From [Clostridium] symbiosum (lineage in GTDB: Bacteria > Bacillota > Clostridia > Lachnospirales > Lachnospiraceae), in assembly GCA_021769625.1 (NCBI GenBank), contig JAETSN010000036.1, positions 1 through 41,324 on the forward strand: a stretch of DNA of 41,324 bases, read 5' to 3'. Shown here one piece after another: positions 24,130-32,372 of this stretch. Made by a program: the position numbers and the translations under genes. Each line of letters begins with the position of its first letter. Position 1 is the first letter of the stretch. Under the pieces are notes generated by a model. That model was not told the DNA's origin and did no database searches. It was given only the letters and a program-made list of their open reading frames with translations.

Positions 24130-26460
24130 ATGCATTGTGACAGATGGAAAAAAAGAAAAATAACGATAGTTATGATATGCATATGTCTTTTTTGGACGGT
24201 CGGCTGCGGCGGGGCGGATACGAAGAAGGGCGTGGAAGATGCAAAAAGCGATCCGGGCACAGGCGGCGTAGGCAGATATATGGAGGATATTCGTGAGATT
24301 CCGGAAAAGATCAATCGGAACGGCGGGATGAACATGCTCTCGGACGGTTCCATGACGGTCATCAGCTTTAACAGCGGGCTTTTTCGCTCCGCAGATCAGG
24401 GGGTGAGCTGGCAGCAGGAGGATACACCCTGGTTTCCGATGATGCAGGATGTGTACGCGCTGGCGGCGGTGATGGCGCCGGACGGGACCGCGGCGATCAG
24501 CTGTTCGGGCAAGATGCCGCAAGCGGCGAGAGATGCGCTCTCTTCGCCGCTGCCGGATGACTGGGAGGGAAACTACTGCATTTTTGCGTTCCCCGGCGGA
24601 GAGATCAGAGTTGTGGATTTCGGCTTCACACAGGAGGACGGGAGCTGTATCAGTTCGTTTGCCTTTCGGGAGGACGGCAGGTTGTTTGCCGGGGATATGA
24701 ACGGCAAGATCTACGAAGTGGATATGGAACATGAGAGCGTAAAAGAACTTTTTATGATGGAGCAGGAGACGGGCTGTATCGGGTTTTGCGGCGATATCCT
24801 GCTGGCGGTGGGTTCGGACAGACTGTATCTGTACGATCTGGAAAAGATGGAACCTCTGCCGCAGGATGCGGCGGCGGATGACTTTATCAAAAGGCTGCTG
24901 CAGGACGGGACAGTGCGCTATACCGGCGGCGGCTATCCCCTCGCCGTGTTCGGCGGAGAGGACAATATCATATATATAGCCTGCGTGGAGGGCTTGTACC
25001 GGCATGTACTGGGCGGGAGCACGATGGAGCAGATCATAGACGGGGCGCTCAGCACCTTCGGGGACAACGGCAGTATTTACGCGGCGAGGGCGCTGGATAA
25101 ACAGGAATTCCTCGTGCAGTATGACCACGCGGGCGGTCTGGTGCGCTACTATTTTGACGAGACGGCTGCCTCCATGCCGGACAAGGAGATCAGGATCTAT
25201 TCCCTGGAGGAGAACAGATCCGTCCGGCAGGCTGTGACTTCCTTTAAAAAGTCCCATACTGATATGTATGTCAGATATGAGACAGGGATGAACGGCGAGG
25301 GCGGCGCGACAAGGGAGGATGCCGTGAAGCAGCTAAACACCCGTATTTTGTCGGGGGAAGGACCGGATGTGATCATTCTGGACGGGCTGCCGCTGGAGTC
25401 CTATATAGAGAAGGGACTGTTGGCTGACCTCAGTGAGGTGATGGAGGCGCAGGATGGGGAAGATCAGTTGTTCTCCAATCTGACGGAGAGTTTCCGTGGG
25501 GAGGACGGGGCGCTTTACGCCATGCCTTTATGCGTACAGGTGCCGCTGCTGGTAGGTGACAGTGATGTCATAAGCGGGATGGAAGATTTGGAGAGTTTTG
25601 CGGATGCGATGGAGGGGCTCAGGACCAAAAATCCGGAGGGAGGGCTGTTAGGAATCTACGATGCGGATGCGATGCTCAGGCTGTTCGGGATGGTATCCTC
25701 CCCCACATGGACCGACGAGGAGGGACAGATCGATAAAGAGGCGGTGGAAGCATTCCTGACGCAGGTGAAGCGGATCTACGATGCGGAGTATGCGGGGGCG
25801 CTGCCTGAGGAGATCGAGGCATTGCAGAGGGAGGACGACGAGCTGATGCAGTACGGCTTCGATCCGTCAGAGCAGAAGATGGAGGCGTGCAACAATGTGC
25901 TGAACATCAGGCGGGGCTATGCGAAACTTGCCTGCGGCTATGTGGACGGCATCCAGATCTGTCTGGATAACGTAACAAGTGTTATTGATCTGGAGGAACA
26001 TATGGGGTACAGGAATTTTTCCGGCCAGGCGCAGAATGTATTTATACCGAAAGTGATGGCGGGTATGAGCGCGAAATCTAAAGAACCGGAAGCGGCAGAG
26101 GAGTTTATAAAGACCATGTTTTCCCCCGAGGTGCAGAAGAATATATATGAAGGTTTTCCGGTGAACAGGGCGGCTTTTGCGGATTGGTTCGATTTTCTTA
26201 AGCCAGATGAGGAAAACGGCTCCATGACGATGATAAACAGCGACGGCACGGAGGAAGAACTGGTGCTGCACTGGCCGGATCAGGCGAAGGAAGCTGATTT
26301 TATCGGGCTGGTGGAGAGGCTGAGCGTGCCGGCGGTGGAAGAGGAACAGCTTAGTGGACTGGTGTATGAGGCGGGAGTAAAAGTGTTGGAGGAAGAGGTA
26401 AGTGCGGAGGAAGCTGCGAATGAAATCGTTAAGAAGGCGGCGATCTATCTGGCGGAGTGA
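24130..26460 (+). CDS. Lipoprotein fusing an Asp-box/propeller-like region to a solute-binding domain, paralog 3
   Basis: The 776-residue protein is the most divergent of the three paralogs. Its signal peptide ends in WTVGC (C26), a slightly atypical lipobox. The Asp-box is SADQGVSW (87-94). It lacks the acidic linker, which explains its shorter length. The family 1 binding domain runs from about 353 (EIRIYSLEEN, ILSGEGPDVIILDGLP, LYAMPLCVQVPLLVG) to the common end IVKKAAIYLAE. GGGAGG lies 9 bp before ATG 24130; an ATG at 24124 would be only 3 bp away and is less likely. It has its own TTTAGAG promoter and is followed after 4 bp by a permease gene, so it is the most likely binding partner of those permeases. 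Confidence 0.85.
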   Translation: MHCDRWKKRKITIVMICICLFWTVGCGGADTKKGVEDAKSDPGTGGVGRYMEDIREIPEKINRNGGMNMLSDGSMTVISFNSGLFRSADQGVSWQQEDTPWFPMMQDVYALAAVMAPDGTAAISCSGKMPQAARDALSSPLPDDWEGNYCIFAFPGGEIRVVDFGFTQEDGSCISSFAFREDGRLFAGDMNGKIYEVDMEHESVKELFMMEQETGCIGFCGDILLAVGSDRLYLYDLEKMEPLPQDAAADDFIKRLLQDGTVRYTGGGYPLAVFGGEDNIIYIACVEGLYRHVLGGSTMEQIIDGALSTFGDNGSIYAARALDKQEFLVQYDHAGGLVRYYFDETAASMPDKEIRIYSLEENRSVRQAVTSFKKSHTDMYVRYETGMNGEGGATREDAVKQLNTRILSGEGPDVIILDGLPLESYIEKGLLADLSEVMEAQDGEDQLFSNLTESFRGEDGALYAMPLCVQVPLLVGDSDVISGMEDLESFADAMEGLRTKNPEGGLLGIYDADAMLRLFGMVSSPTWTDEEGQIDKEAVEAFLTQVKRIYDAEYAGALPEEIEALQREDDELMQYGFDPSEQKMEACNNVLNIRRGYAKLACGYVDGIQICLDNVTSVIDLEEHMGYRNFSGQAQNVFIPKVMAGMSAKSKEPEAAEEFIKTMFSPEVQKNIYEGFPVNRAAFADWFDFLKPDEENGSMTMINSDGTEEELVLHWPDQAKEADFIGLVERLSVPAVEEEQLSGLVYEAGVKVLEEEVSAEEAANEIVKKAAIYLAE

Positions 26461-26464
26461 GAAA

Positions 26465-27445
26465 GTGGAGAGTTTGGACACAGAGGAACTGAAACAGGAG
26501 AGATCAGCCCACGGAATGACGGTGCAGACTGGGGAAGGTCTGATGTGGGGTTGGCACAGATGGGAAAGGAGACGGGGGCCAAAAGGTTCATCCGAGAGGA
26601 AAAGCCTTGCGTGGATCGCGTTTCTGCTGCCCAGTTTTCTGGGGGTGGCGGTGTTTGTGTTGGTTCCCTTTCTGGATGTGATGAGACGTTCCTTTGTGAC
26701 GGCGGTGACGCAGGAGTGGGCGGGAATCAATAACTACCGCAATGTATTGGAGAATCAGGCTTTTCGTCTCGCCATACATAACACGGTGCGCTTTACGGCG
26801 GTGTGCCTGCCGCTTTTGATCGGGCTGGGGCTTTTTCTGGCGGTCTGGCTCAGCAGGCTGAAACAAATACAGTTTATCAAGTCGCTGTTTTTGTTTCCGC
26901 TCGCCATGCCCGCTGCCACGGTGGTGCTGATCTGGAAGATGATCTTTTCCAAACAGGGATTTTTGAACGGAGCGCTGCAGGGGTTTGGCATTTTGCCGGA
27001 GGGAACGCTGATCGATTTCATGGGAACCGGGGCGTCCTTCTGGGTGTTGGTGTTCAGCTATGTCTGGAAAAATCTGGGCTATACGATAGTGCTCTGGCTG
27101 GCGGGGATCTTTGCCGTGCCCGGCGATATGTGCGAGGCGGCGCGGGTGGACGGGGCGAGTGAGAGGCAGGTTTTTCGGAAGGTGATCTTCCCGAACCTGA
27201 AAAGTTCACTGTATACGATCACGGTGCTGTCCTTCTTAAATTCCTTTAAGGTGTTCCGGGAGGCTTATCTGGTGGCGGGCTCCTATCCCCATGAGGATAT
27301 GTATCTGCTGCAGCATCTGTTCAACAACTGGTTTGTCAATCTGGAGCTGGATAAGATGGCGGCTGCGGCGGTGTGCGTCGGGACGGTGCTGTTTCTGATC
27401 ATACTGCTGCTGCAGAGGCTCTGGAGGCAGGAGGAGAGCTGGTAG
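26465..27445 (+). CDS. Sugar-type ABC transporter permease (MalF/UgpA type)
   Basis: The 326-residue protein has a polar N-terminal extension of about 45 residues, then about six membrane segments starting SLAWIAFLLPSFLGVAVFVL. The EAA loop reads EAARVDGASERQVFRKVIFP. I chose GTG 26465 because GGCGGAG lies 7 bp upstream, overlapping the stop of the preceding gene; ATG 26543 is an alternative that would remove the polar extension. It pairs with the permease at 27556. No ATPase gene lies in the unit. Confidence 0.85.
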   Translation: MESLDTEELKQERSAHGMTVQTGEGLMWGWHRWERRRGPKGSSERKSLAWIAFLLPSFLGVAVFVLVPFLDVMRRSFVTAVTQEWAGINNYRNVLENQAFRLAIHNTVRFTAVCLPLLIGLGLFLAVWLSRLKQIQFIKSLFLFPLAMPAATVVLIWKMIFSKQGFLNGALQGFGILPEGTLIDFMGTGASFWVLVFSYVWKNLGYTIVLWLAGIFAVPGDMCEAARVDGASERQVFRKVIFPNLKSSLYTITVLSFLNSFKVFREAYLVAGSYPHEDMYLLQHLFNNWFVNLELDKMAAAAVCVGTVLFLIILLLQRLWRQEESW

Positions 27446-27453
27446 GGATCAAG

Positions 27454-27540
27454 GATAAAAATCTCGATTAGTGTAGAAAACAGTGAGATAAAAATCTTGA
27501 TTTGTGTGGAAAACGGAGAGATAAAAATCTCGATTTTTGT
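27454..27540 (+). repeat. Three tandem 33-bp repeats between the permease genes
   Basis: GATAAAAATCTCGATT and variants begin at 27454, 27487 and 27520, an exact 33-bp period; each of the first two units continues with a TGTnGAAAAC-like part. Copy 3 has AAAAATC-TC-GATTTTT symmetry. The period is three helical turns. The units lie in the 110-bp gap between two permease genes. There are no spacers, so it is not a CRISPR array. Confidence 0.85.
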
Positions 27541-27555
27541 AAGGCGTGGATAGGG

Positions 27556-28425
27556 ATGAAAAATATAGCGGCTATGCGGAGAAAACTGCATAAAATTTTG
27601 ATAAAGGCCGTGCTTCTCGCGACAGGACTTTTGTTCTGTGCGCCGGTGCTGTTTTTGATCAGCGGCTCCATCATGAGCAGGTATGAGCTGAATCAGAGCC
27701 TGCTGCCGCTGATGACGGGGCAGGAGGAGCTGATTACATGGGCGTTTTTTCCGAGATACCCGACGTTCGAGCATTATGCGCGTATTCTGTTCCAGACGCC
27801 GCAGTTTTTTGTGGTGTTCTGGAATTCCATGAAGATGGTGTGCCTGATCCTTATAGGGCAGTTTTTCATCGCGGTGCCGGCGGCGTGGGCGTTTGCGGTC
27901 TATCCCTTTCGGGGGCGGAAGCTTTTGTTCACGCTGTATATCGTGCTGATGCTGATGCCCTTTCAGGTGACGATGCTGTCCAGCTATCTGGTGTTAAACC
28001 GTCTGGAATTGTTGAATACCCACGGCGCGATCATTTTGCCCGCCGTTTTTTCCGCCTTTCCGGTGTTTCTGATCTACCGGGATTTCTGCAATCTGCCGAA
28101 AGGGCTGATCGAGGCGGCGAGGATAGACGGGGCGGGGGAGTGGATGATCTTTCGCAAGATCGGGCTGCCCCTTGCCTCCGGCGGCATTCTCTCGGCGGGC
28201 GTGCTGGGATTTCTCGAGTACTGGAGCCTGATCGAGCAGCCGCTGGCGTTTCTGGAGGATCAGACGCTTTGGCCGCTGTCTTTGTATCTGCCGGAGATCG
28301 GCCCAGAGCAGGCGGGATATTCTTTTGTGGCTGCGGTGATTACGCTGATCCCGGCGGTGTTCGTATTTCTGGCAGGGCGCGAATATCTGGAGCAGGGCAT
28401 CACGGCGTCGGCAGTGAAGGGCTGA
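27556..28425 (+). CDS. Sugar-type ABC transporter permease (MalG type)
   Basis: This 289-residue membrane protein has about six transmembrane segments (for example AVLLATGLLFCAPVLFLISG and LLFTLYIVLMLMPFQVTML) and the EAA loop EAARIDGAGEWMIFRKIGLP. The C-terminus EYLEQGITASAVKG is typical of MalG-type subunits. ATG 27556 has only a modest ribosome binding site; a start at 27502 inside the 33-bp repeats is possible but less likely. It forms the channel with the permease encoded just upstream, serving paralog 3 and perhaps paralogs 1 and 2. Confidence 0.88.
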   Translation: MKNIAAMRRKLHKILIKAVLLATGLLFCAPVLFLISGSIMSRYELNQSLLPLMTGQEELITWAFFPRYPTFEHYARILFQTPQFFVVFWNSMKMVCLILIGQFFIAVPAAWAFAVYPFRGRKLLFTLYIVLMLMPFQVTMLSSYLVLNRLELLNTHGAIILPAVFSAFPVFLIYRDFCNLPKGLIEAARIDGAGEWMIFRKIGLPLASGGILSAGVLGFLEYWSLIEQPLAFLEDQTLWPLSLYLPEIGPEQAGYSFVAAVITLIPAVFVFLAGREYLEQGITASAVKG

Positions 28426-28466
28426 CGGGAGGGAAAAGCAATGCCATTTGTTAAGCCCGTTAACCA

Positions 28467-28494
28467 GCCAAGAGGATTTTATTATCCTCTTGGC
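28467..28494 (+). other. Intercistronic hairpin
   Basis: GCCAAGAGGAT (28467-28477) pairs perfectly with ATCCTCTTGGC (28484-28494) around a 6-nt loop. No T run follows. It may stabilise the permease mRNA end or reduce read-through into the adaptor gene. Confidence 0.6.
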
Positions 28495-28539
28495 GTTCGG
28501 GGTTATGAACTAAATGATATTGCGGAGGGAAGAGGTTCT

Positions 28540-30306
28540 ATGGAAATTTTGAAAAAGCAAAAGAAAGTATTGATCATATTCGGCGTTTTTCTCATCTTTA
28601 TGTTTGCCTGCACGTTGATTTCCAGAGCGGTCTATGCATCAAAGCTTCCGCAGGTGAGCGTGGCAAAACCGGGGCGCATGGCGATCAGCCATCAGGTGGA
28701 GGCGGAGGGGATCGTGCATCAGGGGCGGGAGTACGCCGTGAATGTACTGTCGGGCCTGCGGGTGCGGACGGTCTATGCCCATGTGGGCGACAGGGTGATG
28801 ACGGATTCCCTGCTGTTTGATATCGACATGGATGATCTCGAGGAGCAGATACGGGAGAAGGAGCTTGCGGTCAAAAAGCTGCAGCTCCAGATCGCGGATC
28901 AGGAGAAGAACCGGGCGCTGCAGGATCAGAAGGACGAGTTGGCGAATATCAGGGCGCAGGAGGACTATGAGAGTACGGCGGATGAAGAGCAGGTGAAGAT
29001 AGACCGGGCGGAACTGGAAAAAAAGATGAAGGAGCGGGATTTAAAGGAATTAAAAGACAATCCAGTCCAGGTGACTCCCGATGCGGAGCGGAAAGCGGCG
29101 CAGGAGAAATATGATGTATGGGCGAAGGAGGCGGAGAGGCTGAGGGCGGAGATGGATGCCGCAAAGGCGGAATTGGACGCGGCGCAGGGAAAGGTGAGGG
29201 AGCTGGATGCGGGCGCTGCGAAAGGGACGGCTATGCAGACTGCAGGCGGAAATCCGGCGGATTTGGCGGACGGAGAAAATGCGGAAGGGATGCCGGATGC
29301 GGATACAGAAACTGTGCAGGAAGGAGAAAACGGAGGGAGTCTGCCTGTCGCATTGACGGATGATAAGGCGTTGAAGGAGGCGAGGGACGCGGAGGCGGCA
29401 GCGAAGGATAAGTATGAGAAGGCGAAGACGGCCTACGATGACTATATGAAAACCCCTGTGGCAAAACCCGATTACAGCGCCGAGGACGCCGCTCTCTCCG
29501 CATGGGAAAAAGAAAAACGGGCGCTGGAGGATGCGGCGAACGCGGCTGCCCTTGCGGAAAACGACGCGAGGGCGGCGATGGAAAAAGCGATGGAAAACGC
29601 GGGAAGAAATCTGGAGGATACGGAGGAAGAAGAGCCCTCCGACAGTTCTCTGGAGATAAATCGGTTGGAACTTTCCGCCCTGCAGGAAGAGCTTGCCGCC
29701 TACAAAAAGGTGCTGGATGCCGGCGGACAGGTTTTCCCGGAGGCGGAGGGCATTGTCACACGGATCCAGATCAATCCAGGCGAGCGGGTGCCCGACGGTG
29801 CGGCGGTGGTCTATGCGGATCTGTCCAGTCCCATGCAGTTTTCGGCCTCCCTGACAAAAGAGCAGAAGAAGTATGTAAATCAGGGGGATGTGGCCAAACT
29901 TTCCTTAGGGAGCGGAAGAGGCGAGGAGTATCAGGTGGACTATATCGCGGAGAATGAGGCGAATCCGGAGTTGTATGAAGCGCGCATCCTGTTGGAGGAG
30001 GGCGTGGGGACGATCGGGCAGAGCGGAAAGTTTACGGTGGATGCCCAGTCGGAGGCCTATCAGTGCTGTATTCCGATCGCGGCGCTGCGCGAGGATGCCA
30101 ACCACAGAAAGTTTGTCTACATCGTCAGCGAGAGATCCGGCATTCTGGGGACGGAGCTGGCGGCGGAGGCGGTCTATGTGAAGGTGCTGGACTTAAACGA
30201 CTCCTACGCGGCGATCGAGGAGGGAGTGATCGACAGCGAGACGGAACTGATCACCGGCTCTACGGAGGAGATCGAGGACAGGGCGGTGATCCGGTACAAA
30301 GAATAA
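28540..30306 (+). CDS. HlyD/RND-type membrane fusion (adaptor) protein
   Basis: The 588-residue protein has one N-terminal membrane helix (about 9-28). A split lipoyl-like domain (GLRVRTVYAHVGDRVMTDSL and later AEGIVTRIQINPGERVPDGA) flanks a very long Ala/Glu/Lys-rich coiled-coil region (about 95-400). A C-terminal beta-barrel and membrane-proximal part follows (about 440-588). This is the layout of periplasmic adaptor/membrane fusion proteins that work with ABC or RND exporters. Here no exporter gene is adjacent; the gene follows two importer permeases after 114 bp and ends at a terminator. GGAGGG lies 10 bp before ATG 28540; a longer ORF from 28441 has no such site. The coiled coil is longer than usual and rich in acidic low-complexity stretches. 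Confidence 0.85.
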   Translation: MEILKKQKKVLIIFGVFLIFMFACTLISRAVYASKLPQVSVAKPGRMAISHQVEAEGIVHQGREYAVNVLSGLRVRTVYAHVGDRVMTDSLLFDIDMDDLEEQIREKELAVKKLQLQIADQEKNRALQDQKDELANIRAQEDYESTADEEQVKIDRAELEKKMKERDLKELKDNPVQVTPDAERKAAQEKYDVWAKEAERLRAEMDAAKAELDAAQGKVRELDAGAAKGTAMQTAGGNPADLADGENAEGMPDADTETVQEGENGGSLPVALTDDKALKEARDAEAAAKDKYEKAKTAYDDYMKTPVAKPDYSAEDAALSAWEKEKRALEDAANAAALAENDARAAMEKAMENAGRNLEDTEEEEPSDSSLEINRLELSALQEELAAYKKVLDAGGQVFPEAEGIVTRIQINPGERVPDGAAVVYADLSSPMQFSASLTKEQKKYVNQGDVAKLSLGSGRGEEYQVDYIAENEANPELYEARILLEEGVGTIGQSGKFTVDAQSEAYQCCIPIAALREDANHRKFVYIVSERSGILGTELAAEAVYVKVLDLNDSYAAIEEGVIDSETELITGSTEEIEDRAVIRYKE

Positions 30307-30327
30307 AAAATGAAAAAATTTGTAAAA

Positions 30328-30353
30328 AAAAGGGACCATTTTGGTCCTTTTTT
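30328..30353 (+). terminator. Intrinsic terminator after the adaptor gene
   Basis: AAAGGGACCA pairs with TGGTCCTTTT (one G-T pair) around a TTT loop and is followed by more T residues up to 30353. It closes the unit that starts at 23996. Confidence 0.8.
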
Positions 30354-30389
30354 AATACATAAATAGAAAAGGGAAAAGAGAAGAAGACG

Positions 30390-30641
30390 ATGGAAGAGAT
30401 AAACTGGAAAAGGAAACTGACGAGCAGAAAATTCTGGACGGCGGTAACATCTTTTGTATCCATGATAATCGTTTCGGTCGGCGGAACAGATGAAACAGTG
30501 ACACAGGTGACGGCCCTTATCATGGCGGGGGCGTCTGTTCTGGCATATATCATCGCGGAAGGACTCACAGATACCGCGGTGATAAGGAAAGAGACCGATA
30601 CAGTGAGTGATCGCCCCAAAGAAGTGCAGGACGATATGTGA
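30390..30641 (+). CDS. Phage-type holin
   Basis: This 83-residue protein has a short basic N-terminus (MEEINWKRKLTSRKFW), two short hydrophobic stretches (AVTSFVSMIIVSV and ALIMAGASVLAYIIAEGL) and a polar tail. This matches small phage holins of Clostridia, and the gene lies 22 bp before a GH25 lysozyme gene, the usual holin-endolysin order. A holin makes membrane holes that let the lysozyme reach the wall. No other phage genes are nearby, so it may be a remnant or a domesticated pair. Confidence 0.75.
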   Translation: MEEINWKRKLTSRKFWTAVTSFVSMIIVSVGGTDETVTQVTALIMAGASVLAYIIAEGLTDTAVIRKETDTVSDRPKEVQDDM

Positions 30642-30663
30642 CCACACAGAAAGGGGGAAGAAA

Positions 30664-31548
30664 ATGACATATCATTTTGTTGATGTATCTGATTATCAGG
30701 GCAGGCCGGACTGGAAAAAAGTGAAGGCGTCCGGTGTTGACGGAGTCATCATGCGGATATTGAACAGCGCAGGGATGGACGCCGGCTTCGAGTACAATTA
30801 TGACGGGTGCGTTGTCAACGGACTTGTAAAAGGCGTATACAGATACAGTTATGCGCTTACAACGGCACAGGCGGAGAAGGAGGCGGGGGAAGTGCTTCAG
30901 GTCCTGACGGGCAGGAAGCTGGAGACAGGGGTGTTTCTCGATCTGGAATACAATGCGCAGCGGAAACTGGGAGCCGCAAAAGTGAAGCAGATCGCCGAAA
31001 AATGGATGGCGGTGATCAGGGCGGGAGGATATCGATGCAATATATACTGCAACCTCGACTGGTATAAAAATGTTTGCGGCGGGCTGAACGCAAAATATTG
31101 GATCGCAAGATATCCGCAGCAGGATACCGGAAAAGTGCAAAACAGCCTGCGGCCGAATGTCGGAGAGATCGGGTGGCAGTACAGCAGTAAGGGAAAAGTG
31201 CCCGGCATTGCAGGGAATGTGGATATGAATTTATGGTATGAGGACTTATCTCCTGTCCCTGCAGATGTGATATTTGGCGGGCTTGCGTATTCACCTGTAT
31301 TTGATGCGGCCTATTATGCCGGAAGATACAGGGATCTGAAGGCGGCATACGGGGATGATGCGGAAGCGTTGTTTTATCACTTCATAGCGCATGGGATGAA
31401 CGAAGGAAGACAGGCGATCGACACATTTAACGTGCAGACATACAGGGCAAAATACCCGGACTTGCAGAAAGCGTTCGGGGATGATCTTCCGCTTTACTAT
31501 CAGCACTATATTCGGCTCGGCATGGCGGAAAAAAGAAACGCTTTATGA
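30664..31548 (+). CDS. GH25 lysozyme (endolysin-like) with C-terminal repeats
   Basis: This 294-residue protein carries a family 25 muramidase domain (about 1-200) with the expected acidic residues in FVDVSDYQG, FLDLEYN and near the end VDMNLWYEDL; it cuts the glycan strand of peptidoglycan. Residues about 212-294 hold two copies of a repeat, FDAAYYAGRYRDLKAAYGDD and FNVQTYRAKYPDLQKAFGDD, each ending in a GM-E-R motif, probably for wall binding. No signal peptide is present, which agrees with holin-dependent release. AAAGGGGG precedes the ATG at 30664. It is followed by the convergent thiT gene. Confidence 0.92.
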   Translation: MTYHFVDVSDYQGRPDWKKVKASGVDGVIMRILNSAGMDAGFEYNYDGCVVNGLVKGVYRYSYALTTAQAEKEAGEVLQVLTGRKLETGVFLDLEYNAQRKLGAAKVKQIAEKWMAVIRAGGYRCNIYCNLDWYKNVCGGLNAKYWIARYPQQDTGKVQNSLRPNVGEIGWQYSSKGKVPGIAGNVDMNLWYEDLSPVPADVIFGGLAYSPVFDAAYYAGRYRDLKAAYGDDAEALFYHFIAHGMNEGRQAIDTFNVQTYRAKYPDLQKAFGDDLPLYYQHYIRLGMAEKRNAL

Positions 31549-31582
31549 ACCCCGGGTATATGTTATGCCACAGATTCGGCAT

Positions 31583-32269
31583 TTAAGAATTCGCCATCAC
31601 TTTAATACTGGAAAGCCCTTTCTGCACGGCGGGAACCGCCAGCACAATGAGCGTCAGGACGGCTTCCGCCCCCAGATAGATTCCGTTGTAGGCGAGGGAA
31701 TAGACAGGCGCGCTCATCCCGTAATCTGCGGCGTAGCTTCCGAAGAAGATCATGCCGGAGAGAAAAGCGAAGAAATAGCGGCCCAGAACCCCCAGCAGAT
31801 AGCCTTTGATCAGCCCGTGCTTTTTATTGCAGAAGACACCGGAGAGCCCCAGTGCGCCGAAAGCAAACAGATAGTCTGTGAGCATCTGCGGTATGCTGAT
31901 GATATAAGGGTCGATCACAAGCTGCAGGATGCCGTAGGCGCAGGCTGCCATCAGGCCGGTGCGAAGGCCGAACCAGTAACCGATCAGGCAGATGAACAGC
32001 ATGCTGAACAGGGTGATGGAACCGCCCATGGGCAGATGAAACAGTTTTAGATAGGAAGTGACCGTGGCGAGCGCTATGGCTGCTGCGCAGAGGGAAAGCT
32101 GCCTGGCGCTGATGGGCGCGCTTCCCTGTTTTTCCCGTTTTTTCCCGGAGAGGAAGCAGGCTCCGATCAGCAGTACGAGCATGATGACTAGCAGGGCGTA
32201 ACCTGCGGGGGTGAGATTGAAGTAATTTCCATACTCCTGATCAATGATCTCTGTTGCAAAAAATGACAT
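31583..32269 (-). CDS. thiT: Thiamine transporter ThiT (ECF S component)
   Basis: The 228-residue membrane protein has about six helices after an N-terminal polar stretch. Segments LKLFHLPMGGSITLFSMLFI, IGYWFGLRTGLMAACAYGIL and GLSGVFCNKKHGLIKGYLLG are typical of ThiT/YuaJ, the thiamine-binding S component of an ECF importer. The energising ECF subunits are encoded elsewhere. AAGGAGG lies 7 bp before the ATG at 32269, which is preferred over the longer frame from 32371 that would run into the riboswitch. Expression is controlled by the TPP riboswitch upstream. Confidence 0.94.
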   Translation of the reverse strand: MSFFATEIIDQEYGNYFNLTPAGYALLVIMLVLLIGACFLSGKKREKQGSAPISARQLSLCAAAIALATVTSYLKLFHLPMGGSITLFSMLFICLIGYWFGLRTGLMAACAYGILQLVIDPYIISIPQMLTDYLFAFGALGLSGVFCNKKHGLIKGYLLGVLGRYFFAFLSGMIFFGSYAADYGMSAPVYSLAYNGIYLGAEAVLTLIVLAVPAVQKGLSSIKVMANS

Positions 32270-32276
32270 AAAAAAA

Positions 32277-32298
32277 CCTCCTTTTGTCTGCCAGGAGG
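32277..32298 (-). promoter_or_regulatory. Ribosome-binding-site-sequestering helix of thiT
   Basis: In the thiT leader, CCTCCT (32298-32293) can pair with AGGAGG of the ribosome binding site (32282-32277) across a 10-nt loop. This is a plausible expression platform: with TPP bound, the site is hidden and translation stops. No clear terminator is seen between aptamer and gene. Confidence 0.6.
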
Positions 32299-32372
32299 AA
32301 GTAGATCGGAAAGAGACAGCATACAGAGTTTGACCGAATAAGTCAAAAACCAAGTTATATCTCAAGTCCAAT

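Noticed and set aside
24103-25257. 384-codon open frame opposite paralog 3 of the fusion lipoproteins
   Set aside because: Shadow of the coding strand; similar shadow frames occur opposite paralogs 1 and 2 at the matching positions, simply reflecting the paralogy.
27454-27540. Possible CRISPR array
   Set aside because: The three units are contiguous with no spacers, and no cas gene is present.
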